From Burkholderiales bacterium (GTDB lineage: Bacteria > Pseudomonadota > Gammaproteobacteria > Burkholderiales > Burkholderiaceae_C): a DNA stretch of 40,325 bases. The notes below the pieces were generated by a model. That model had not been told where the DNA came from. It did no database searches and saw only the letters and a list, made by a program, of their open reading frames with translations. The stretch spans positions 1-40,325 of the forward strand of contig JAPLPK010000215.1 of NCBI GenBank assembly GCA_026400275.1. The letters run 5' to 3'. How positions within the stretch are numbered: the stretch's first letter is position 1; every line of letters begins with the position of its first letter. Positions 22,318 to 28,686 of the stretch are shown in pieces. Both the position numbers and the translations under genes were made by a program.

Positions 22318-23259
22318 ATGCAAAACGCACGCGATGTACTGACACCCGAAGCCTTGTCCATGCTGGTCACGATCCACGCAGAGGGCAGCTTCGCGGCCGC
22401 GGCGCGCAGCCTGGGCATGGTGCCCAGCGCCCTCACCTACCGGGTGCGGCAGATTGAAGACGCGCTGGACGTGCTGCTGTTTGACCGCAGCTCGCGCCAG
22501 GCCAAGCTCACCGTCGCTGGCGCCGAGCTATTGCGTGAAGGGCGGCGTCTGCTGGACGATATTTCGGCAGTAGCCAACCGCGTGAAACGGGTCGCCACGG
22601 GCTGGGAGCCGCAGCTGACCATTGCGGTAGACAGCGTGATCTCGCGTAGCACCGTGCTGGAGCTGTGTGAAGCCTTCTTTGCCCTGAACCCGCCCACCCG
22701 GCTGAAGATCCGCGAAGAAGTGCTGTACGGCACGCTGGAGGCATTGGTCTCCGGCATTGCCGACCTGTCCATCGGCGTGGCCATGGAAACCAACACCAAT
22801 AGCAACATCCTGGGTGAACGCCTGGGCGACATGCATTTCATTTACGCAGTGGCGCCGCACCACCCGCTGGCCAACGCACCTGAGCCACTCAGCGACGTGC
22901 TGATACAGCAGCACCGTGCGGTGGCCGTGGCCGACTCCACCCAGCGTGGCAACGCCCTCACCCTAGGGCTACTGGGTGGGCAGGATGTATTCACCGTGCC
23001 CAGCATGCGCGCCAAACTGGAAGCCCATTTGCGCGGCCTGGGCGGCGGCTTTCTACCCGAAGGCCTGGCACGCCCGTACCTGGAAACCGGGCGCCTGGTG
23101 AGCCGTGAGGTGGAGCGCCCCAGCCGCGTCATCCACGTCAGCTACGCCTGGCGGGCCGACACCGGCGGCGCCCAGGGACGCGCCCTGCAATGGTGGCTGC
23201 AGCAGCTGAAAAGCCCGACCACCCGCAAGGCCCTGCTGGACCGCCAGGCCAGCAATTGA
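22318..23259 (+). CDS. LysR-family transcriptional regulator
   Basis: 313 residues. Helix-turn-helix at the N-terminus (LTPEALSMLVTIHAEGSFAAAARSLGM-type sequence, then VPSALTYRVRQIEDALDVLLF), followed by the effector-binding domain (LTIAVDSVISRSTVLELCEAFF). The ATG at 22318 matches the family start. It diverges from the pirin-doxX-flavodoxin unit and probably regulates it; that is inference from arrangement. The sensed molecule is unknown. The next gene on the same strand, the renalase-like oxidoreductase, starts 76 bases after the stop and may be partly co-transcribed. Confidence 0.92.
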   Translation: MQNARDVLTPEALSMLVTIHAEGSFAAAARSLGMVPSALTYRVRQIEDALDVLLFDRSSRQAKLTVAGAELLREGRRLLDDISAVANRVKRVATGWEPQLTIAVDSVISRSTVLELCEAFFALNPPTRLKIREEVLYGTLEALVSGIADLSIGVAMETNTNSNILGERLGDMHFIYAVAPHHPLANAPEPLSDVLIQQHRAVAVADSTQRGNALTLGLLGGQDVFTVPSMRAKLEAHLRGLGGGFLPEGLARPYLETGRLVSREVERPSRVIHVSYAWRADTGGAQGRALQWWLQQLKSPTTRKALLDRQASN

Positions 23260-23335
23260 GATGTTCCGCAGAACGCCTGCGCAACAGTTGTACAGTGGGG
23301 CTGGTTTCGACATCCACACCAAGAAGAAAGCCAAC

Positions 23336-24406
23336 ATGACAAAGACCAGCTCTTCCTTTATTCCGCGCCAGATCGCCGTTGTGGGTGCAGGCATAGCCGG
23401 TATCACTTGCGCCAGGACCCTGATGCAAGCAGGCCACAACGTCACCCTGTTCGACAAAAGCCGAGGCGTGGGCGGGCGCATGTCCACCCGTAGCAGCAGC
23501 TTCGGCACCTTCGACCACGGCACCCAGTATTTCACCGTGCGCGACCCGCGCTTTGCCCTGGCGCTGGAGACCGCCAAAGGCATTTGCCGCCCCTGGAGCG
23601 CCAGCTCGGTGCGGGTGCTGGACACCTTTGGCCGTGTCGCCGCTGCCGCCCTGCCATCGCGCGACCCGCATTGGGTTCCCACACCGGGCATGAATGCCCT
23701 GGCCAAGCACTGGGCCAAGCCCTTGCTGGACGACCAGCGCCTGGAGCTGGAAACCCAGGTCACCCGCATCGAACGCGACCCGTTGAACAAAAAGCAATGG
23801 CAGCTGCGCACCACCGGCATGCCAGGGTCGCCCGAGGCCCAGCACGTGTTCTCCGGCTTTGACGCCGTGGTGTTGGCCATGCCGCACCCGCAAACCGAAG
23901 ACCTGCTGCAAAAATCCGCGCAGGCAGCGCGCCTGGTGCGCGACATACGCCGCGTGCAGGTCGCCCCCTGCTGGACCCTGATGCTGGCCTTCCCCCAGGC
24001 CGTGCAACCCACCATGGCGCACCTGGGCCCGCAGTGGAATGCCGCCCGCAGCAACCACCACCGCATCGCCTGGTTGGCACGCGAGTCCAGCAAGCCCGGC
24101 CGTGGCGGCGTAGAGCGCTGGACGGTGCAGGCCAGTGCTGCCTGGTCTCTCGAACACCTGGAAGACGACAGCGCCCGTGTACAGGCCAAGCTGCTGAAAG
24201 CCTTCACCGAGGTCACCGGTATCCGCGCCGAACCAAACTTTGCTGCCGTCCACCGCTGGCGCTATGCGCAAACCGTGCAACCCCTGGGCCAAAGCCATCT
24301 GTGGGATGACAAATCCGCGATTGGTGCCTGCGGCGACTGGTGCATTGGCCACCGGGTGGAAGACGCTTTCATCTCCGGCCTGGAGATGGCGCTCGCTATT
24401 GCTTAA
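23336..24406 (+). CDS. FAD/NAD(P)-binding oxidoreductase, renalase/amine-oxidase-like
   Basis: 356 residues. The N-terminus has the Rossmann dinucleotide fold [17 protein letters not shown] with the GxGxxG motif, followed by the ribose-binding acid in [17 protein letters not shown], the second motif typical of monoamine-oxidase-type flavoenzymes. THGTQYFTV-like DHGTQYFTV and, near the end, [16 protein letters not shown] form the FAD-binding C-terminus, matching bacterial renalase-like proteins. Renalases oxidise aberrant alpha/6-dihydro-NAD(P) forms; this specificity is inferred. The frame is open from 23261, but the ATG at 23336 is preferred: AAGAAG-type purine run upstream and family start. 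gluQ begins 8 to 20 bases after its stop. Confidence 0.87.
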   Translation: MTKTSSSFIPRQIAVVGAGIAGITCARTLMQAGHNVTLFDKSRGVGGRMSTRSSSFGTFDHGTQYFTVRDPRFALALETAKGICRPWSASSVRVLDTFGRVAAAALPSRDPHWVPTPGMNALAKHWAKPLLDDQRLELETQVTRIERDPLNKKQWQLRTTGMPGSPEAQHVFSGFDAVVLAMPHPQTEDLLQKSAQAARLVRDIRRVQVAPCWTLMLAFPQAVQPTMAHLGPQWNAARSNHHRIAWLARESSKPGRGGVERWTVQASAAWSLEHLEDDSARVQAKLLKAFTEVTGIRAEPNFAAVHRWRYAQTVQPLGQSHLWDDKSAIGACGDWCIGHRVEDAFISGLEMALAIA

Positions 24407-24414
24407 CCAGTCGC

Positions 24415-25371
24415 TTGACGGGTAGCTTGCCGACCTACACCGGGCGCTTTGCGCCCTCGCCTACCGGCCTGTTGCATGCGGGCTCGCTGGTGGCCGCACT
24501 GGCCAGCTGGCTGGACGCCAGAGCCCACGGCGGTACCTGGCTGGTGCGCATAGAAGACGTAGACACGCCGCGCTGCATCCCAGGCGCCAGCACACTGATA
24601 CTGCAGCAGCTGGCCGCCTGCTGCCTAGTGCCCGACGCCCCGCCCGTCGCCCAATCCACCCGTGGCGCGCTGTACCAGCAGGCTTTGGACGCCCTGGTAC
24701 ACACCCGCTGGGCCTACCCCTGCGCCTGCTCCCGCAAGGACATAGAAGCGGCCTGCACCGCACACGGCCAGCCGCGACAGCGCCATGCCGAACTGGTCTA
24801 CCCCGGCACTTGCCGCGCAGGGCTGCAGGGCCGACCCGCCCGTGCCTGGCGCATGCGCACCGATGCGTTTAAACGAAATAGCCCGCCAGCGCTTGAAATA
24901 CCTGCGCAAGCAGCTACAAATAAAATAGCAGACACCAACCTGACCTGGCACGATAGGCGCCTAGGTCTGCAGCAGCAAAACCTGGCCACCGAAGTCGGCG
25001 ACTTCGTCTTGCGCCGCGCAGACGGCCTGTGGGCCTACCAATTGGCCGTGGTGGTGGACGACGCCGCCCAGGGCATCAGCCACGTGGTGCGCGGCCAGGA
25101 CCTGGCCGACAACACACCGCGCCAGATCCATCTGCAACAGGCCCTGGGCCTGCCCACGCCGCAGTACCTGCACACGCCGCTGGTGTGCGGCCCGAATGGC
25201 GAAAAGCTGTCCAAACAAAACGGCGCCCAGGCGCTGGACCTGGACGCGCCGCTGGCCGCCTTGCAGGCAGCGGCGCAGGTACTGGGCCTGCCGACCGTGG
25301 GCAGCAGCTGTGCCGATGCGCTGGCGGCTTGGGTAGGGGGCTGGCGCGCTCTCTACAATCCCACCCTGTGA
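24415..25371 (+). CDS. gluQ: Glutamyl-Q tRNA(Asp) synthetase with in-frame repeat insertion
   Basis: Attaches glutamate to queuosine at position 34 of tRNA(Asp). About 318 residues. HIGH-like HAGSL near residue 21, CAC/Y/C zinc site (C103, C105, Y129, C133), and the KMSKS-like KLSKQNG near the C-terminus. There is no ATG at the family start; TTG at 24415 is used, TTG 24427 is equally possible. Residues about 153-174 ([20 protein letters not shown]-like) do not belong to the family and are encoded by a copy of the dispersed repeat at 24871-24929, inserted in frame between WRMRTDAF and [13 protein letters not shown]. The catalytic motifs on both sides are intact, so it may be functional. Its stop overlaps trmB (GTGA). 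Confidence 0.9.
   Translation: MTGSLPTYTGRFAPSPTGLLHAGSLVAALASWLDARAHGGTWLVRIEDVDTPRCIPGASTLILQQLAACCLVPDAPPVAQSTRGALYQQALDALVHTRWAYPCACSRKDIEAACTAHGQPRQRHAELVYPGTCRAGLQGRPARAWRMRTDAFKRNSPPALEIPAQAATNKIADTNLTWHDRRLGLQQQNLATEVGDFVLRRADGLWAYQLAVVVDDAAQGISHVVRGQDLADNTPRQIHLQQALGLPTPQYLHTPLVCGPNGEKLSKQNGAQALDLDAPLAALQAAAQVLGLPTVGSSCADALAAWVGGWRALYNPTL
24871..24929 (+). repeat. Dispersed palindromic repeat, copy 5 (inside gluQ)
   Basis: AAATAGCCCGCCAGCGC, then AATACCTGCGCAAGCAGCTA and AAATAAAATAGCA in the same order and orientation as copies 2 and 3. Length is a multiple of three and contains no in-frame stop, so the gluQ reading frame is kept. It replaces or extends a loop just before the catalytic-core continuation. 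Confidence 0.8.
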
Positions 25372-26090
25372 ACGACGCAACAAACCCCATCCCCCCCGCA
25401 GACGCAGGCCGCCCGGCCGTGCCCCATCCCAAGACCATCAAGAGTTTTGTGCTCCGCGCTGGTCGCACGACCACCGGACAGACCAAGGCCTTCGAAACCC
25501 TGGGCCCGCAATTCCTGCTGCCCTACCGCGCCGCGCCGCTGGACCTGGACGCCGCCTTTGGCCGCAGTGCCCCGCATATCCTGGAAATCGGCTTTGGCAT
25601 GGGTGAGGCCACGGCCCACATCGCCGGTGTGCTGCCCGAGAAGGACTTTCTGTGCTGCGAGGTGCACCAGCCCGGCGTAGGTGCCCTGCTGAAACGCATT
25701 GGCGAACAATCCATACCGAATATCCGCATCGTTTCGCACGACGCCGTGGACGTCATCGACCACATGCTGCCGCTGGCCAGCCTAGACGGCATCCACGTGT
25801 TCTTCCCCGACCCCTGGCACAAGAAGAAGCACAACAAGCGTCGGCTACTGCAGTCGCCATTAGTAGCCAAGCTGGCCGCGCGCTTAAAACCAGGTGGCTA
25901 TTTGCACTGCGCCACCGACTGGCAAAACTACGCCGAACAAATGCTGGAGGTGCTGGGTGCCGAGCCACTGCTGCGCAATACGGCCGCCGACTACGCCCCC
26001 AAGCCCGAGTACCGCCCTCTCACCAAGTTCGAGAACCGCGGCATCAAGCTGGGCCACGGCGTGTGGGACCTGGTGTTCCAACGGGTTTGA
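25368..26090 (+). CDS. trmB: tRNA (guanine-N7)-methyltransferase
   Basis: 240 residues; methylates G46 in the variable loop of tRNA with S-adenosylmethionine. Motifs: SAM-binding [25 protein letters not shown], and the TrmB signature [15 protein letters not shown], with family C-terminal [23 protein letters not shown]. Start: GTG at 25368 overlaps the gluQ stop (GTGA); there is no nearby ATG, and the frame further up is gluQ shadow. The next gene begins within its stop as TTGA. So three genes run gluQ-trmB-pseudouridine synthase with overlaps. Confidence 0.95.
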   Translation: MNDATNPIPPADAGRPAVPHPKTIKSFVLRAGRTTTGQTKAFETLGPQFLLPYRAAPLDLDAAFGRSAPHILEIGFGMGEATAHIAGVLPEKDFLCCEVHQPGVGALLKRIGEQSIPNIRIVSHDAVDVIDHMLPLASLDGIHVFFPDPWHKKKHNKRRLLQSPLVAKLAARLKPGGYLHCATDWQNYAEQMLEVLGAEPLLRNTAADYAPKPEYRPLTKFENRGIKLGHGVWDLVFQRV

Positions 26091-26998
26091 TACCTGCCCA
26101 CCTCCCCACCCGCAACGGCGTAGGCCCGAGCTGCGTGGGGCTGTCCGGCGGCGACTGGCTCCGCGCCATTGATTTCCTGGCGGATAGATTTCCTACGGTA
26201 CGGCCCGAAATATGGCTGCAGCGCATGCAAGACGGCCTGGTGCTGGACGAGCAAGCCCAGCCGGTACTGCCCGACGCGGCCTACCGCCCGCACACCCGCC
26301 TGTACTACTACCGCCATCTGGCGGAAGAGCCTCGCATTCCTTTTGAGTACACGCTGCTGTTCCAGGACGCGCATCTGGTCGCCGTAGACAAACCGCACTT
26401 TTTGCCCACGGTGCCGGGCGGGCGCTATGTGCAGGAAACCGTGCTGGTGCGTCTCAAACAGGCGCTAGGCCTGGACAGCCTGGCGCCACTGCACAGGCTG
26501 GACCGGGAAACCGCCGGTGTCACACTGTTCTGCATTCACCCGGCGGAGCGCGATGCCTACCACGCGCTATTCCGGCAGCAACAGGTGCATAAAACCTACG
26601 AGGCTATCGCCCCCTGGCGCGCTGAACTGCCCGCCGTGCGGCGCAGCCGCATCGTGCAAAGTGAGCCCTTTTTTCGCTACTGCGAAGCACCTGACGAAGT
26701 GCCCGGCGAAGCCAATGCGGAAACCCATATCACCCTGCTGGAAACACTGGGTGAATGGGCCCGCTACCAGTTAAGCCCCACGACCGGACGCACCCACCAG
26801 TTGCGCATCCACATGGCAGCCCTGGGCATTCCGATTCGCAATGACCACTGGTACCCCGATCTTCTCCCGGTGGCCGATGGAGATTTCAGCGCGCCGCTGC
26901 AGCTGCTGGCGCGCTCGATTGCCTTCACCGACCCCATTACCGGCCAGGCGCGGCAATTCAGCAGCGGCCGAGAACTTGAACAGGTTCTTAAAGTTTAG
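26087..26998 (+). CDS. RNA pseudouridine synthase, RluA family
   Basis: 303 residues. Catalytic aspartate in [15 protein letters not shown], and the family's [21 protein letters not shown] and [17 protein letters not shown]. Isomerises uridine to pseudouridine in rRNA or tRNA; the target site is not predictable. The N-terminus ([14 protein letters not shown]) is typical of a betaproteobacterial branch without an S4 domain. The start is TTG at 26087 overlapping the trmB stop as TTGA; no ATG precedes the conserved part. Third gene of the run. Its 3' end overlaps the convergent small-membrane-protein gene by 11 bases. Confidence 0.9.
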   Translation: MIPAHLPTRNGVGPSCVGLSGGDWLRAIDFLADRFPTVRPEIWLQRMQDGLVLDEQAQPVLPDAAYRPHTRLYYYRHLAEEPRIPFEYTLLFQDAHLVAVDKPHFLPTVPGGRYVQETVLVRLKQALGLDSLAPLHRLDRETAGVTLFCIHPAERDAYHALFRQQQVHKTYEAIAPWRAELPAVRRSRIVQSEPFFRYCEAPDEVPGEANAETHITLLETLGEWARYQLSPTTGRTHQLRIHMAALGIPIRNDHWYPDLLPVADGDFSAPLQLLARSIAFTDPITGQARQFSSGRELEQVLKV

Positions 26999-27269
26999 GT
27001 GCCCAAACAACCGGCGTGCCTGCAGGCTCGTTGGGCAGTAATACCGTGCTGGCCATGGGCACGGCAGCATCGGCTGCGCCAGGCGAGGCCCGGACTGCGG
27101 TTGCAGGCACACCCTGATCGACATAAGCAACGCCTGAGTCGGGGGTCAGCAAAATACCCACCGCTACCAGCGCGACAGAAAACAGCAGCCAGGCTAGCAA
27201 TGGCCACCAGGGGCCATTTTTGGCACGGATGCGGGGCATGGGTTTGGGACGAACCGTTGTGGTGCGCAT
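26988..27269 (-). CDS. Small one-transmembrane protein, function unknown
   Basis: 93 residues: a short basic N-terminus rich in Arg/Lys (MRTTTVRPKPMPRIRAK), one hydrophobic helix (PWWPLLAWLLFSVALVAVGI), then an Ala/Pro/Val-rich tail of about 50 residues. By the positive-inside rule the N-terminus is cytoplasmic and the tail periplasmic. The ATG at 27269 has AGGAG five bases upstream; the earlier in-frame ATG (27284) has none and lies within the previous gene. The gene starts 11 bases after the response-regulator stop, so they share a transcript. I do not recognise a family. Layout resembles the other small protein at 28144-28485. Confidence 0.65.
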   Translation of the reverse strand: MRTTTVRPKPMPRIRAKNGPWWPLLAWLLFSVALVAVGILLTPDSGVAYVDQGVPATAVRASPGAADAAVPMASTVLLPNEPAGTPVVWAPKL

Positions 27270-27280
27270 GTTCACTCCTG

Positions 27281-27991
27281 TCAACCAATATGCTGCAAGG
27301 AAACCATGCCGTCCTGCCGAGCTTCCGACTCATGGCACAAAGCCATTGCATCGCCCCGGGCCTGCGCGGCCAATTTGCCGTACACCGTCTTCACGTGACA
27401 CAAAAGGGTTTGCGACGGGCAACCTGCCAATTCACTGATCTGCTCTAACGACATCCCACGCGCAACCCAGCGCAGAATATCGGCCTCGCGCTCCGATAGC
27501 GGGTGGATGGAGTCCACCAACGACATGGACCAGGCCGACACGCTGCTCACCCCTGCGCGCAGACGAAACCGACCAAGCACGCGCCGTGCCATACCCGGGC
27601 TGATCGCCGCGCCACCGGCGCGCAGTGTATGGATGCAGCAACCCAGATCATCTTCCGCAGCGTCCTTGAAGAAATAACCGCTCGCACCGGCCTCGATACA
27701 GGCCAACACCTGCTCATCGTTGCCAAATTGGGTAAGTACCACCACCTCGGTACCAGGGTGGTTCCATGCCATGTGGCGGATCACATCCACCGCTGGCATA
27801 TCGGTCAAAGCCAGGTCCAGCAGCAAGACGTCGGGCATGCTTTGCTCGACAACCACCGTTGCAGCAGTACCTGTGGATACAGCGGCAGCCAGGCGCAGCG
27901 CCTGGTCCTGCTCGATGGCAGCCGCAAACTTGAGCAATACCTCGGGATTGCTTTCGGCAATCAAAACAGTGATCGGTTTTTTGGCAAACAT
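27281..27991 (-). CDS. NarL/FixJ-type response regulator, orphan
   Basis: 236 residues. Receiver domain ITVLIAESNPEVLLKF...PDVLLLDLALTDM, with the phospho-acceptor Asp in LLLD, the conserved Thr in VLTQF and Lys in GYFFKDA. The usual acidic pair at the first loop reads AES, so one position is not acidic; magnesium binding may be altered. LuxR-type helix-turn-helix at the C-terminus: LSEREADILRWVARGMSLEQIS...LLCHVKTVYGKLA. The frame is open to 28141 but the ATG at 27991 is preferred, with GGGAG seven bases upstream. No histidine kinase is nearby. The 152 bases upstream (27992-28143) hold no gene I can support. Confidence 0.88.
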   Translation of the reverse strand: MFAKKPITVLIAESNPEVLLKFAAAIEQDQALRLAAAVSTGTAATVVVEQSMPDVLLLDLALTDMPAVDVIRHMAWNHPGTEVVVLTQFGNDEQVLACIEAGASGYFFKDAAEDDLGCCIHTLRAGGAAISPGMARRVLGRFRLRAGVSSVSAWSMSLVDSIHPLSEREADILRWVARGMSLEQISELAGCPSQTLLCHVKTVYGKLAAQARGDAMALCHESEARQDGMVSLQHIG

Positions 27992-28143
27992 AAATAGACT
28001 CCCTAAGCCCGAGATTGATGGAAACGCAAACCGCCAACGCTGTTCAAAATGGGCTGAATGGCCGTGTTGTGGCCGTAGACGCAAGCCACGTACAAGGCCT
28101 GTGATGCGATCCATCTTAGGTAGGCTGTGCATGCTTCGCATCC

Positions 28144-28485
28144 TTAATATTGACGAAAAACAGCAGCCGTAACACTCTCGTGCACAGGTGCCTGCCGCGC
28201 TGCGCCGCCGGTTCCAGCATCCTGTGGCAGACTCATCGCTTGCTTGGATGCTGTGGTGCTCAAACCCATGGCTACCAGCGCGGCACGCATGCCGGCAGGC
28301 TCGGCCAGATGGGGCAGCCAGCGCGCCGCGGCAGTGGCAAACAGTACGCAGGCCAGGATCCAGGCCAGACCGGGACGGTCAAAGTAATGGGGTTCGTGCG
28401 CATGCGGGCTAGACTGAAACTGTGAAAAATCACCCAAAGATTCTGAAAATCCGCTGTCACGAGTTGTAAATGGTTCGGGAGTCAT
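28144..28485 (-). CDS. Small membrane protein, function unknown
   Basis: 113 residues: polar N-terminus with His/Ser/Phe-rich HAHEPHYFDRPG, a hydrophobic helix (GLAWILACVLFATAAARWL), a shorter apolar stretch (GMRAALVAMGLSTT) and an Ala/Gly/Gln tail. The ATG at 28485 follows AAGGA by 8 bases, better than the ATG at 28503. First gene of the minus-strand unit that leads into the response regulator, 152 bases later, and divergent from the STAND regulator at 28687. I recognise no family. Like the protein at 26988-27269 it has one TM segment beginning Leu-Ala-Trp followed by a small-residue tail, but I would not call them homologues from this alone. Confidence 0.6.
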   Translation of the reverse strand: MTPEPFTTRDSGFSESLGDFSQFQSSPHAHEPHYFDRPGLAWILACVLFATAAARWLPHLAEPAGMRAALVAMGLSTTASKQAMSLPQDAGTGGAARQAPVHESVTAAVFRQY

Positions 28486-28548
28486 GCGTTTTGTCCTTGA
28501 CAATCAGGCAACATGTCGCTGCCGTGACAGGGGTGGACTTTCCTCCGA

Positions 28549-28584
28549 ACCGGTTTATACGTCCTTGAATCGCCTGAAACCGGT
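28549..28584. promoter_or_regulatory. Inverted ACCGGTTT/AAACCGGT pair in divergent region
   Basis: Eight-base arms (28549-28556 and 28577-28584) separated by 20 bases; each contains the six-base palindrome ACCGGT. The right arm overlaps the CTGAAA direct repeats. It lies 64 bases upstream of the small-membrane-protein ATG and about 100 bases upstream of the STAND-regulator start. Candidate operator only. Confidence 0.35.
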
Positions 28585-28600
28585 CTGAAAACTTCTGAAA
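28574..28600 (+). promoter_or_regulatory. Three phased CTGAAA direct repeats
   Basis: CTGAAA at 28574, 28585 and 28595: intervals of 11 and 10 bases, one helical turn, the pattern bound by OmpR/PhoB-type winged helices. A weaker TTGAAT lies 9 bases earlier (28565). They are 87-113 bases upstream of a gene encoding such a winged helix. Autoregulation is plausible, not shown. Confidence 0.4.
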
Positions 28601-28686
28601 CCCGGCCCATCTGCGATTTCCCGGCGCCCCCACCCTTTGGTGGAAGGGTGCCATCCAGAGACCTATTTTTGTATGCAGGTACTTAG

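Noticed and set aside
25652-26086. Longer N-terminus for the pseudouridine synthase from 25652
   Set aside because: The region lies wholly inside trmB in another frame and is not family sequence; the TTG at 26087 gives the conserved N-terminus.
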